From the NCBI GenBank assembly GCA_013398955.1, contig VWPU01006147.1, forward strand, positions 32,751-96,750: a DNA stretch of 64,000 nt. Direction: 5' to 3'. Shown here piece by piece: positions 51,049-64,000 of the stretch. Every line of letters starts with the position of its first letter. Positions within the stretch are counted from its first letter, which is position 1. Under the pieces are notes generated by a model that was not told where the DNA came from, did no database searches, and worked only from the letters and a program-made list of their open reading frames with translations. The position numbers and the translations under genes were made by a program. Origin of the DNA: Callaeas wilsoni. Taxonomy: Eukaryota > Chordata > Aves > Passeriformes > Callaeidae.

Positions 51049-54000
51049 CAACATGCCCTCGACCCAAAGGGGATTAGCAGAGGCCTCATCAGGCTGGAGA
51101 TGCCAAGGGGGAGGATGGCCCCAGGCAATACATGCTGCCATCCAGGCTCTGGCTGTTCTAATGGCCCAAAAGCTGAGATTAACTCCTCTCTGGCTCAGCT
51201 TCTCCTTCGTACACAGCATATGGATACAAAGCAAGACACCTACTGCATAATCAGGCCTCTCAAAAGCACGAGCAGAGTTCTCAGCAGTTCCTATGATACC
51301 TGGTGTCATCAGAGACTTATGGCACACTCGTGCCTGGAGCTTGAATATCAGTCAAATTCATCCTACTGCCTCTAGGAAAAAATGCCAGGGGTCAGGAAAG
51401 GGCAGTGAAAACGGGTGAACCACAGAGGAAGGTACGCTGTCCTTTAGTGCAGAGGAAGAGCAGAGATACACCAAAGAAAAGCAGGGCTAAAAATATCAAG
51501 AAGAGGGCAGAGGTGCTTACACGGTGCAGGCATACTGGGGCCACAGAAATGCATTTGCAGCTAGTTCTAACTTGCACTGATTGGAAGACAGGTACTTGGG
51601 AGAGTTGAAAAAGATATTTTATTTCCCACCTCTCTTTCCTCCCCCCCCGACTCCAGTTTTGTCCCTGGCAAAAATAAATTAAATCGTGAAACAAGGGACA
51701 GAGAACAGGGAAAGAGAACAAAAATGGGAGTGGGGAGAGCCCTAGTTTTTCACTGAGATTTTTAAAATTTAGGGATGTAGTTTTGAAAACAGAATGTCAT
51801 GTTTGCTTTGCTTTTAATCGAAACAAACTCAGCAAGCACAATTCTTAATTAGCTTCCAGATAAAGAGATTGTTAAATTACTGACAAGCAGAAGGCAGAAT
51901 AACATAGTGTCATCGAAACAAATAAAATCACTATAGGAGAGAATGAACTGTACAGCTCCATCCTCCATGGCCACAACAGAGCAGAAACACCTAAACCTAA
52001 ACACCTAAACACTCAAGAGATGAGAACTGCAACCTTCTTTTGTAGAGACTGAGAACAAAAGGCCAAGCTGTAGACTCAGAGCCAGGGTTTCAAGCTTCCA
52101 ACACTAAAATTAGTTTTGGAGCAACTCGGAGTGCAACACTGAAAAGTCAATTCACAAACTAACAAAATTTTTTTAAAAAATTTTATTTCTTTAAAAAACC
52201 CAGCCAGCCTAACCCTTCTAGTATCATTAAACTTGATCAGTTTAGAGTATACACCTTGATAACAAGGAAAGTAGTTAACTGAATCCAACTCTCAGACACT
52301 GGGCTCTGTTTAAGAACGGATTAATTCATTATTTATTTAAATCGATCTAAGACCAGATTACCACCGAAAAAGGTGGATCTGCACTCCTTCCACTCCCTGT
52401 GTTTTCTCGGTTGCTTCCTTGAAAAGGCTCTTTGGTGGGACCTGAACCGTTTGAAATCTTTCCTTTTACTTCATGGCTTAAATTTCACTCAGATCAGCCT
52501 CTCACCAATATTAGGATAAGGAAGAGAGGTGAAAGAGGAAGACGGGAGCGCTGAAATCTTCCGTTTAGTGGCAAAAGAAATGCGGAGATCCATAAACCAA
52601 TGCTGAAAAGGCACCTCACTTTTGGATAGGTGTTTATTGTAGGAAATGTTATGTGAGATGCAAATATTGGCCATATCCACAGCAATGGTGGAAAGCACTC
52701 CGTATTTGCTCCTTTGAATGGTTACTAATTTGTAAAGTCAAAGCATAGTTCTAAGAACTTATTTACTTGTTTGTACTTGTTAGCAGGCCCTTCACTCACC
52801 CTCCTATTTGTCTGATTATGTTTATAGGGACAAGACCCGCGCAGATGAACGCAGGCACTCCTGGGCTGTTCCCCCGTTCATCTTCAGAGTGTCAGTGGTC
52901 TGGAGTATGTTCCTGGGGAGGCTGCTCTCAAGGAGTCAGGATTTCCCTGACCACTTGTCCCAGTGAGGGAGGAAGGGTTACAAACTCCTCTCTGTGCAAT
53001 TTGAATATACTAGCAAAATGCTCATTCTAACTAGAAAAGAAGATGCTTTTCATCTTTTATCTTTCATTTTCATTGATCACATTCATGCCATAGTTCAGAA
53101 GACCAGCCTGTTCTTGGCTGAGACATAGTGCTTTTAATTTATAAATTATGTCTTCTTAGAAAAAGAAAAAAACCACTGCATTCTGCCAGTCATATTGTCC
53201 TTGTTTTTTAATTACCACCACCAAAGAGAAAAAGCTTTAATGCCTAGAAGAAATGTGCACATATTTTCTACCACAAAGAAATTCATCAATGTTTAGCACA
53301 AGGCATATAATTAATAGTTGTACTTTAAAGTCCCAGCTAGGCTCATTGTAGTCGTTTGCCAAGAGATACATACACTAGCACTGCCACAGAGAATGCATTT
53401 TTCCTATTGTTTCTGGTTTTCAGTAGGTAGCAAGGCTGTGAATACAAACCAATGTGGCAATGGCACAGCATTACCAGAACAATTGGCTGTAGCAGCCCCT
53501 TCTACAAAGATCCACTCCACACAACAGTTACAGGTGAAAAAATGAAAGAAACAATTTTCTCAAGGCAGCCCACCCGCTCCCCTGAACAACTGCCTGCTGC
53601 TCTCTATTTTCTGCTCTTTATTCCCCACCTCACCCTGCTTTTTTTTCAATCAGAGCATAAGGATTCTTTACAACTGCACTGAACAAACCCTTTCTTAGGT
53701 GCTGCTCCCAGATCAGACCCTTTGTTTTCAAAGAGTTGATCATTGTCCTGGCAAATGGCTGTGGGATAAAATTTGCTCACTAAGTGCTCACTGGCAGGGA
53801 AACAAGGCTGATAAACCAAAAGATGCTGTGCATGCACGGCTTAAATGAAGGGCTCCAAGACGCAAGGCATGGTGGGTTTAGGTGACATTAATGTGCTCTG
53901 CTGTGTCAGCCTCCCGTTTCCCCACCCTAGATCTCTGCCCTATTGAAAAAGCAGCTGAAGGCCCATATGCTTACTCCAGTAAGTCTAAGCATTCCAGTTA

Positions 54001-57000
54001 CACAAATGTTTCCTTTATAGCAATGAGGGTTGCCAAAATTCGCCTCTGCCTTGCATATCCCTCTGCCTACCTGCTTGTTCCCACCCCTAGAGATCTCCAC
54101 TCTCATTTGAGTTAGTACAGCTGTGTGTGGAAGCTGAGTAACAGAAATGTATCTGGGTTAAGGCAAGGGGGCCTTTGATTTTCATTTAAACCAAAGGGTG
54201 GGATCTTGCTAAGAAGTCAGGTATGAGCAGGGGTGACTGGGGCACTGGCAAACATTTCTCTGGCGTAACAGGAGAATCACCTTTGAGCAGAGGCTGCACT
54301 GGTGATCTGGCAGGGATGGCCTCCGCTGCCACAGTTACATCTGCCAGGTCTCACCTAATACTCTGCTAACTTCCATGGAAACGGCAGAGGTAAGGTCTGT
54401 CGGAAATTAGGCCTCTTATTTACAGTCTGGCTCACTGACCTTAATAATGCACAGAGAAAAGATCTGACATGAGTTCTGTTAGCATTGACTGGCAGTCATC
54501 CTTTCCCCAAGATGTGCTTGTTTTGCTCTGCTGATGCCACGCTGATGGCAAGCTGACCCGTGCTGGAAGCCAGGAGGAGAATCTTTGTCTGCAAGAAACA
54601 GACATGGAGGAGAGTGCAGCTTACTAAACACGATACCATATCTGAGGAGTTCAGACACAGCAAGCTCATTTTTCATGCTGTCACATCCATGGAACCCTGT
54701 TCTTGTGCTTACACAACAGATTTGCCTGTGCATTCCTGTGCCTATTCACTCTCCCAGTTGTGCTTGGTGAGGAAGTGGAGGTTTGAGTCAGGAGCTCCCT
54801 ACAGTCTCTGAAGCAACAAATCCCGGACCTCATACACAACTCGATTTTTCAGTACTGCTGCTTACGTGAACTCCTTTAGACCAGTGTAACTTGTGACAGA
54901 CTAATGGCATTTGCCTGAAATACCCTCTGCCAGGAGCTGCTGTTGGTCCTACAGGGAAGTGTGAAGTAGGTTTTGCTGATTCAGTGGCAGGGCTGACTTG
55001 CTACCCTACATGGATGCAAATCAACTTGGAGCAGTCTTCAAGCAGAGAAACCCAAACTTACATTTAAGAACAGGCACAGCCAGGAAATAGTACAAACCCT
55101 GAGTATAGCTAAGCCTAGAAACAAAGCTTATTGTTATTTTCAGAATACTATTAATTCATAAGCCAAACTTCAGAAATATGGCTTTGATCTTAATATGTGT
55201 GTAGCTTGAAATAAAATTAGGATCTCCAGCTGTTTACAAATCTGCTAGTTCAGGAAGCAGAAAAATTGAATCAATTATTTGTTTCCCTGTCTACTCCCAA
55301 CTCCATTTGCTTGCAACTTCTACAGCACGGGGGCATTATTTTCTTCCCTGAAGTTGTATAGGACCAAAGAACCTCAGATGCACACAGCAACCCAATTGCT
55401 GTACAAATTAGAATGTTACTAGTCCTATGTACTGGTCAATATAAATACAACCCTCAAAACTTTTGTTGATTAAAGTGGTTAAAGATCCTGACTGCCCATG
55501 GAGGGTGGGTTCTTTTAGCCTCTGGGCTAAGTGGTCTTGCTCTTGTTATTCAGAGCAGCCAGCTCTCAGCCACTGCTTTTCTTCAGAAATATAATAATAA
55601 TCTTCTACTCTTGCCCTCAGTGATGATTGTCTGCTTTTTGTATTCAGTTCCAATTAGTTTTTAAAATAGGCAAGGCAAGTTTCAAGCTGTGGAGTTTGTA
55701 ATCCAGAGCTTACTAGCCTAAAGAAGAAAGTTCAAATTAAAACAGTATTGGTTTTCTTTTTTGTAAATTATTTACATCCTGATTATCTGCCATTTTCATC
55801 TTTCTTTAAAAGTGGAGAGTTTGGCTATTAGTTTTAAATATTGGGAAATCTATCCAAAAGCACCTTGTCAAGCTGGTCAGAGCTGTCAGCTGTCACTCTT
55901 GTTAAGGAACAATATAGAGATTCCATAGAGATGAACATGCTGTACACATATCTATAAATAAAACTTCTATTTCATTTGTGGTGAGCTAGAATTATATATG
56001 CACCTACATGAATCCAAGGCTATAAATAAAAATTAGTATCTTGTTCATGGAGTTGAGTTGGACTCAGATATGCTAATTGTCTCTCTCTCTGTTTTCACAA
56101 GTATGTACATATTGTCAGTATATACATCCTATATCTAGGACACTGGATTTCTAACACAAAGGTTATGGCTCTCAGGTTATGGTCACCTGCAAGGACCTCA
56201 TCTCCTTATGGTTCCTTTCTAAGGGGAAATAATAAAGAATGGAGGGAGGACACCAGAGCAGAGAAGGTTCTCACCAAACCCAGATGTGAAAGACAAAATT
56301 CTCCTTAAAACGTTTGCCATAACAGACTTTCACCTAGAATGAGAGGGAGGAATAACTCTGACCTGTCCTGGTGGGTAAGATGTTATTATAGCACAAGATT
56401 CTGCTGAGCACTGACTGAGCCAAACTGAGAAAACATGGAAGACCAAGGTGTGCACATAGGGAAGTGCAGGGGGATGTGTGGCTGAAGGCCTGCAAAAAGG
56501 AGGCTACAACATTCCAGCTTCACATGGCTGGTGCCACATTGGGGGATGGTGAAAAAGGCAGAGAAAAGGCATGACATGACTCTCAGCTAGCATTAGCTGC
56601 TCTCCCTACTTCATCTCCAGCAGATAACATACAGCATTCCAGTGTGACATACACTTGATGAATAGCATTGCTCAGATTGTTCGTGTCATTTCAAGTTGCT
56701 CAATAATGCAGCTCAAATTCCCATTGTAGTCCCCAGACAGGCAAAAATCCTCCACACAGACCTTCAGCCATGAGTCAGCCTCAGCTACTGCAAGACAGTT
56801 CTGGAACAGAGATTACCACAGGCTAATATACACCTAGGCACACCACGTGGATCCCCACATAATAGATGATGATAGCTAACAGATAAATCAGAGACTAGAC
56901 AGGCATAAAGATATACACACATACAGTTCAGCTAACAGATGGGCATCATTAGACAATCGACACTAACAGACAACAGCTTTAATGGGAATGATGGGTAGGG

Positions 57001-60000
57001 GAAGATCAAGTGTATCTTTCCTCTGAGCTGACCCTCTAGTACCTCCTTCATTCCTTCCCATTAGTCTTCACGTATTAAGAAAAAATATCTTTCATTTCTG
57101 AGTACTGCTCCTGGGAGACAAATGTCGGCTTTGGGGCCAGTTATTTTCTGTCTGTCCCTAACATCAAGAGGATAGAGTGGACCCTGCTCTGAACATCAGA
57201 ATGACACAGTTTCAGAAGAGGTTTTAGGTAACTTTTGTTTTAAGCATTTTTCATTTATTCCTACAGGACCTCTTTCTGCAAGATGCCTCTTGTTCTCATC
57301 AGGTTTGAATGATACTTAAGTTTATCTTTAATCTCTCTATTTTATTTCATAGGAGATGAGATAAATGTTAGCTTGTACTGTGGCCAGCAGGAGCCTCCAA
57401 ACCCTAAATTGAGAGTTATGGCAGGCAGGGGCCTGTGGAAGTTGCAGGAACCTGACATTTGCAGAAATCCAACCCTCAGATTTAAAGGAATTGCTTTGAA
57501 CAACTTTAGGTAGACTTGTAAATGTTTCCCATTATATTGGCCAAAGTTAGTGTGGCTTTTAAAGTTCATTCACCCTGTCTTAACTACTGCCTTCAGTAAA
57601 CTATATTAATTTGGTTGAAATTACATACTCAGTTGTTGCTTGCTAATAACCTATGCATTATGGGGATTTTCACCAGCTCATGATCTGTAATTGTGAATAT
57701 ATTCAAAGTATTTACCTCAAATCTTGTTAAACTGATAGCTTTGGCTCTGTTTATTCAAGACACTGCTTTTAGAAAAGTCCTTAAGGAAAAGTGTCTTGTA
57801 CATAGAGCACCATGAAAGAGCAACACATTACCACAATCTGAACTATTGCTCATGCATTGTGCAATCTGGAACATAGCACAGCCAAGCCAGAATCACAGAT
57901 GGTGTTTTACATGACAGTAGTCATGACTATTGGCCCTCAAGTCATTTGGGAAAAAATAAAACAAAACAACCAAACCCTCAACATCTACCAGGATCAGGTC
58001 ATACTGGAGGAGACAGAAAAAGCAGCATCACTGGTTTATAAACATCTGATTTACACCTAATAGGGTAATTATGGCACAGCTGGTAGGAAAATTTTCAAAC
58101 AAACAGTTAAAGTAAATATTAAAATGAAGAATTAACTTAAATCAATCAACACTGTCTTCTCTGCACTACATCTCATCATTTTGATATGAGAAGGTCCTGA
58201 GCAAAAATATTATTTTGGTGTGTTTAGGGGACCAAGTCAGTCCTAATATTCCTTCTTCAAGCATTTGCATGTATAGAGACTTTGGTAGCTTTCAAACAGT
58301 TGGTGGTGCAGTTTGTTTGTCAGAGCAGGTCTTTCATGTGATAAAGGCAATCCAGACCCAAATCTAGGGTGATTCTCCAACATTAAAACTAGGCCTTGAG
58401 CAAAATTAATGGACTGGCCAAAGAGCATCTCCTTAACGAAACAGGCATCTTCACAGAACTACCAAAGTTCAAAGCTCCTGGTTCAAGAGTGGCCAGAGCA
58501 CATTTTGCTTTTGTTTTGCTAAATATCTCAGGTTTGGAAATTTATCAAGCTCAAATAGATAATCGATATAAGGAAGCATTAGACTTCAGGCCCCTGTATC
58601 CTGTCTGCTGCTCTCAAACCACTTATAGCAAATATATCCAGAGTGTCGGACACTGGTGCATTCAAACCTAAAGCCAAGTGCCTGCAGGGACACCCTGAAC
58701 ACACCCTTACTTGCACAGGTGAGGCAATTTCCTGTATCCATATGTTTAAAAGGCCAAAGTGAGTACCTTTCTATCCATGTGCCAGAGATTTACCCAATTT
58801 ATCCAAGGTAGTTGCTCAGACAAAAGGAGTCCATGCAGTTGTTTAACAGCACAGCACAGAAGACTGTTTGTATCCTTCCCTGCCTCTGCCTGTGAATGCC
58901 CCCAGAAACATCCCCTAGGTTAAACTCCATGGAATGCAAATGAGATAGGATGGTGTTTGTAAGGAGTCCGTATGCCTGGCACTTAGGAAAAATATCTACA
59001 ATGCAAAGCATGTCATACTGCTAGTGGGAATTGCAGGAGGAGAGGGAATATTTTCTAAGACATCTGCAGGGAATATTTTATGAATTGAAGTGTGTTTTCT
59101 CTTAAGGGACAGTTTCATTGCTTCACTTGATTATCTCTGATATTTTAACAACCATTTTTTAAACAGTTTTCAAAAGAATGAAATTTAGAATCAAGAGGAC
59201 ATGCGATCCCAAAGGAGATGAGTGTTTTCCTTAGGTAGCCTCCCAATAACATTGGGGCATCAAACAGAAGTGGGAAAAATAAAGGAGTCTATGCAAAAAT
59301 TAGAGACTGAAAAACCGAAATGGAAAAAAAGGTACCATTATAAATTTCTTATTTATTGAATTGAAAAGTGTTCTGAGAAATTTAAGCTAAGATAATAAAA
59401 AAGTAAAGGGGTCATTAAAATAATTCCCATAGTATTCCCCTTCTGATCACACTGTCCATTACAGTGCAACCCAGCATAACTGGACTAAGCCCAGCAGAAG
59501 CAGCTGCATTTCCCTGCAGGTATTACTCTCCAGTAAATAGTTAAGCCAAAACTGAAGGCTTGAACCCACTCACTCCCTGGTCAGACCACAAGACTTGTCA
59601 TCACTGCCACACTGGCATTGGTCTGCTAAAATCAATTAGGTTTGTTACACTTGCAAAGATGCAAGACTGGGATAATGCCAAGTAAACAGAAGTGCAGTAG
59701 CTCAAAGTAGAGAGGCTGCTGATCATTTAAAATTTCTTTTCACCTCTCCAGGTTTTTCAGCATAGCTACTGAAAGCTGTTCTAACACAGACAAGGTCCAG
59801 GCATTCTGGACACTGTGCTCTGCAGGTCTCCATGAGCTTATCCAGCCACAAACAAATCCCATTAACAGCCTCACCCTCACATTTACCCCACTAACAGGCA
59901 GAGAAATTGCAGTGCCTGGATGTATAAGCAGAAATAATAGACAGCAGCTGGAAACATACTGTCCAAGAAAAGTGTACATTGAGTGGATTACTCCTCACAT

Positions 60001-61174
60001 TGCTTCCAAGTGTCTTTTAATGACAACTTGAGAGAAAACACCAAAACATTGCATCTGATGTGGCTTCTTGATACACATCACGGAATCAAGAGACAAAAGG
60101 TTTAGGTCATTTGATGAGGTGGGTGAGAACCCATCCAAACTAGCCTAAGAGCAGGGCAGGAAGCCTCTTGAAAAGAGGTGCTTTTCCATCTCTCACAGTA
60201 CAGTCCCGTAGCTGCTGGCCAAGGCACAAGGCCTCTTGTCCCAAGGCCAGAAGTATCCTGTTCTCTTACTGCCTGATCTGCCTTTAACTCCTCCAGTTGT
60301 TTCCTTACCATTCAGATCTGTACAGGTTTCCAGGAGAGAAACAATCTAAACCCAAGTGCCTCCTAAGATCAATCCAGCTTTCCCAGTTTACTGAAACCCA
60401 TGTGGTACCCCAGTGAAGGGCTGGAGAGCCTGGCTGCTATGCCCTGCCTGCTGCTGTCCTCACTTGGAATGAAAATAAAACTGTTTCTTCTGACTCCCAC
60501 ACCTAACCATTTGTAGCAGACAGAATGAGAGCAAAAAAGGGATTCCACTGAGCAAAGAAACCAGGAGGGCGCAGACGTCGGCAAAGCAGCCAAAGAACAG
60601 AAGGCAGCATTTATTTTGACTGATGCAACCTGACAAAAGGCAAGTAACGTGTCCATTTGCACAGCTGCATTTTGCTGTAGATGTGGCATGGACCACACAA
60701 AGGATATTCAATGTAACAAATCAGTAATACAGAAAGGCGAGTTTTTTCCAGTTTCACACATAAAAATTTAATAAATGTCTATTTCAAAGACATTCACACC
60801 ACCCTTTTAGGCAAACCTTTTTTTAGAATTAAATATATGATGGGTTTTATTGTGCAAAGTAGCTCGGTTTCATGTGGGATCAAGCTGTGAACAGTGACAG
60901 CACCAGTTGTTGTACTTTAGAAAGTCTAATGGTTGAAATCTGCGTTACTAAACCACAAAACATAAAGAAATGCCTGTCCACAGCTGGTTTAAGTTCCCAG
61001 AAATGTGCTCTGCGTGGTCAGAGGAGGAATGCTCAGGGCAAAGTAAGCAGCTCCAGTGTTAGCCTTCACTGCTTTTGGTCTCGCAGGAAATGCAATCACC
61101 ATCTGGTTACCTTTTTGATGAAGGAAGGGTTAAAAACCAGGTGTAACTGGAAAGAAAATTTCAGCTTCACTGAA
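51049..61174. other. Non-coding sequence
   Basis: About 10 kb with no gene, RNA or known repeat that I can support. Small features: a C-rich telomere-like run of CCTAAA/CACCTAAA units at 51987-52012, an AT near-palindrome around 52167-52190, and (TC)5 at 56081-56090. The open frame at 58396-58671 is exon-sized but unassigned. Confidence 0.55.
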
Positions 61175-61312
61175 GACACACATACACACACCCACACACC
61201 CACACACCCACCCCCAAAAAAACAAAACAAAACAAAACAAAAAAAAAAAAAAAACCAAAAAAAAAAACCAAAACACAACCAAAACAAAAAAACCCCAACC
61301 AAACAGCAAAAC
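61175..61312. repeat. (CA)n / A-rich (CAAAA)n simple repeat
   Basis: A degenerate CA tract (61175-61216) passes into an A-rich tract with CAAAA units and long A runs (61215-61312). The minus-strand open frames here encode Phe/Trp/Gly-rich text only because of the repeat. It could be the decayed A-tail of a retroposed sequence, but no source is visible upstream. Confidence 0.9.
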
Positions 61313-63980
61313 CCTAGCTGCACAAAGCCATCTGGGACTCTCGGTACATATGGGCCTGAAGTGGAATTGCACCTCACCAAATAGAGCTGGGGCAGCTCTT
61401 AACTGGGGCACAGGGAAACTGGGCAGTCCTGCACAAGAGGACTCCAAGTACCAACACAGCCAAGACCAGGCTCTGATCTAGATTGCCACAAGGATTCAAA
61501 TGCACCGAGCATTAAAGAAGAGGAATGCTAGAACTTCTTAACCACACAGTTTGTTTCTCCTCCCACCTATCAAGGACTGTAAGACCTTACTTTCCTGCTT
61601 AACAGATGAGTAATTACTTTTCAAATTTACAGCAAGCTGTTAATTGAAAACATATAATTTTGAAATTATGATTATGGCAAACTTACATTATGATATTGCG
61701 TGATTCAATCTGCCATTATTTTTCACCAGCAAAATATTTTGATTGAGCGAATCCATTTCCTTAATCTTCAAAACAGGACAGTTGAAATAACAATTTCTCA
61801 AGAACAGCAGAAGCATAAAATATCCTCTGGCAGCTTATCTGCAGGGTTTAATGCATGGACTGCTAGAGCACTACCAGGGTGGGCTGTTTTCCATGCACAG
61901 TGTGCCTTATTGTATGTGCTGCTGGTCCTAATTGCTTTAGGACCTAATTGCTGTGACACTATTGAACCCAAGACAGAAGTGTTTTGTTGTGTTTTATCAT
62001 GGCTTTTGTTGTTGTTGTTGTTTTAAATTAAAGAAATAAACAGACACTACTCCCATGCCCCACCACATAGGAAGCAACCCTTAGACCACTGCTGCACTGA
62101 GCTAATCCAGCAACAAAAGTGTGGCAAGTGTAGATAACCAACTTTTCAACCACCTTATGTACTGCTCCTCCTCCCCAGGGATGGCAGGGTGCACTGTGGC
62201 ACTTCTCAGTTTTTTCTCTATAAGAAGATGCAAAAAATTTTCATCATATACAAATTAGAGGGTCTCCAGCCACCTATCCTTACAGTTTCCTCCCATTCAC
62301 ATCATGTTTTCTGAACATGATTACAGTCTCCAAGTTCTAAAACATCCTAGGAATAAATATAGGCTGCTTTGCTCTAGGACAGCGAGTCCTTGGTCTCAGA
62401 CTATAAAGGAGACAGGCCTGAAAAAGGTACATGAGGGTGTGTCCAGCCTTTGGGCTGGCCCTGTACAGGAGAGATCACCCAGGAGTGCCAGGATCCACAA
62501 CAGCCACAGTTTTGTCTGCACTAAAGCAAACATATTCTTTCATAATTATTCATTATAATTAATATATCCCATAAAGTCCTTCCTGATGAACCGCTCCGCC
62601 ACCGAAATGTACACTTCTGCAATACACAGGATGTTTAAAATGCACAGGATATTTTCTAATACAACTTTCCTTTTCTTTGTCAAAACTGAAAGTGCAAGGA
62701 GGCCTAGCTGCAAAAGACTACACTGGCAAATGCTTTTAGGTTAAAAATTTACCATGTTCTACATTCTTCTCACATGAAGAGTACACCATCAATTACTTTG
62801 TATTGTGTGAAAATGTACAAACAGACTATATTCTCCTGGGCTGAGGCTTTGTACATACAGTCAGCTAGACAAAGAAACTATTTTAGGGCCTCAAAATGTA
62901 TACCAACTGACTTCCAGCTCCTCTGCTATGTTGACATTTTCCTGTGACAGATCTCTTTCGCACAGCACAGTTAGCTTTGCTTGGAAAAATGGAATTATTA
63001 GCTTGTGTACAACTTGCTCAGATGATATGATACCTGCCCTGTCAAAAATGTATCTTAATTAGTTAAAACAATGGGCATTTTCCAGACCTGGCCTGTTGGA
63101 TAGCATATCGTAGCATAGAAGAATCTTAAGGGTGATTTCTCTTACAGAGCTTTAGTGAGACTAAATTTCACCTTCTACATGCAAGCCTTTTCTTTACCTT
63201 CTTGAGAGCTGATACAGCTTATCTTCAGGTCACTGAATATCATGAGACATCATTCTTAGAGTTTTAGTAATTTTTATTGTTTAAATATTTAAACAACAAA
63301 ACCTCCAGGGATGCAGAATTGCAGTAGAATACCTACTAGAAATTTAAGGTGGAATATATGACAGATATGTTTTAATGGTTCTTCTTTGGTATGCCGTGTT
63401 CCCTGTCTTCCTAAAACAGCATTATTTAGTGAGATAAATCCCAGTAAATTTAAACATACCATTGTGATAAAATAGAGGGATCACAGCACAAAAGTTTATA
63501 CTTTCTAGCACCACCAGAGCAAACAACCAATGAAGGCAACCTTACAAACCCAGCCAAGTAAAACTGCTCAAATGGAGTGGGGACCACGAACCCTGCAATA
63601 CCTTTATTGTGCCAACACACCTCTCAGTACAGGTCACAGAGAGGATGGTAATGTGCTCTCCTGTTTAAGTTTCTCTTTTCTGAAATTAACCTGAATATCT
63701 GGTTTGTTGGCTTTACAATAACTGCTTTGGGGACAGTCAGAATTTACTGATGTAGTGTTCATTGTATAATATTTTTTTAGTAATGAAGAAGATATCAAAA
63801 TCTGGTTTAAGGCAGCAAGACTTGTACTCACACAGCTGCAATGCCAACAGCATTAAACACCTGGACCTGCTACCCACTAACACAACAAAGAAAAGCAATC
63901 CTCTGATATCCAACACAGTGCAATTTTTTTTTTTTTCGTGGATGGGGGTGGGTGGTGCATGAGTGTTTCTGCTAACTAGG
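61313..63980. other. Non-coding sequence
   Basis: No recognised gene. A (TTG)n microsatellite lies at 62006-62024 and a 13-base T run at 63924-63936, just before the terminal LTR. Confidence 0.6.
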
Positions 63981-64000
63981 TGTCTCGGTTTGAGAGACAG
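63981..64000 (-). mobile_element. LTR cut by window edge, same family as 33.8 kb LTR
   Basis: The last 20 bases begin TGTCTCGGTTTG, the same terminus as the LTR at 33758, followed by a slightly different AGAGACAG. Orientation therefore matches (U5 end first, minus strand). The preceding CTAGG (63976-63980) would be the predicted 5-bp target duplication on the far side. Only the tip is visible, so whether it is solo or part of a provirus cannot be told. Confidence 0.7.

Noticed and set aside
50709..51077. 122-codon plus-strand open frame
   Set aside because: It starts inside the solo LTR and continues beyond its border, so it is not a unit of viral or host coding sequence.
58396..58671. 91-codon plus-strand frame of exon size
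   Set aside because: No domain, no convincing flanking splice sites; length is within chance expectation.
60872..61447. Open frames on both strands ending in Lys/Gln/Thr- or Phe/Trp/Gly-rich runs
   Set aside because: The low-complexity text is a direct translation of the CA/CAAAA simple repeat.
33758..64000. The LTR tips at 33758 and 63981 as the two ends of one provirus
   Set aside because: The first LTR is complete with its own target duplication, the spacing is 30 kb, and no gag, pol or env lies between them.
1..64000. CRISPR arrays, operons, tRNA, rRNA, snRNA genes
   Set aside because: No regularly spaced repeats of CRISPR type, no prokaryotic gene organisation, and no cloverleaf boxes or known small-RNA signatures were found by eye.

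Overview
The window looks like nuclear DNA from a bird, most likely a songbird. The evidence is a CR1 LINE 3' end (about 29.43-29.61 kb) and several solitary retroviral LTRs. The LTR end beginning TGTCTCGGTTTG, which I recognise from memory as common in passerine genomes, occurs twice: at 33758 and cut by the window edge at 63981. Base composition is AT-leaning, with no operons, no dense coding and no RNA gene I can recognise. This is a vertebrate intergenic or deep-intronic landscape. No complete protein-coding gene can be supported.

Layout: 1-16.4 kb is unique non-coding sequence with one exon-like patch on the minus strand (5228-5329) and an unusually long but unrecognised ORF (13363-13962). 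16.4-16.9 kb holds a CpG-rich, internally duplicated block that looks like another LTR. 18.36-18.60 kb holds a minus-strand coding-like stretch with two in-frame stops. 18.6-29.4 kb is unique and AT-rich. 29.43-29.61 kb is a CR1 fragment. 33758-34710 is a CpG-rich solo LTR on the minus strand with a perfect 5-bp target duplication. 36.16-36.26 kb is a short minisatellite. 41099-41251 is a minus-strand terminal-exon-like patch ending in an acidic tail. 44569-45072 is a solo LTR with an imperfect 6-bp duplication. 50390-51043 is a solo LTR with a perfect 5-bp duplication and a 94-bp internal tandem duplication. 61.18-61.31 kb is a CA/A-rich simple repeat. The window ends inside another LTR.

The best supported content is therefore the retroviral-LTR record: at least three LTR families, apparently by independent insertions, all solitary where complete. 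The most uncertain but potentially most interesting content is three short minus-strand patches that read like protein. I cannot assign any of them to a family, and they do not obviously join into one gene. I see no evidence of a novel biological system; the LTRs' promoter and poly(A) signals are the only recognisable regulatory elements.
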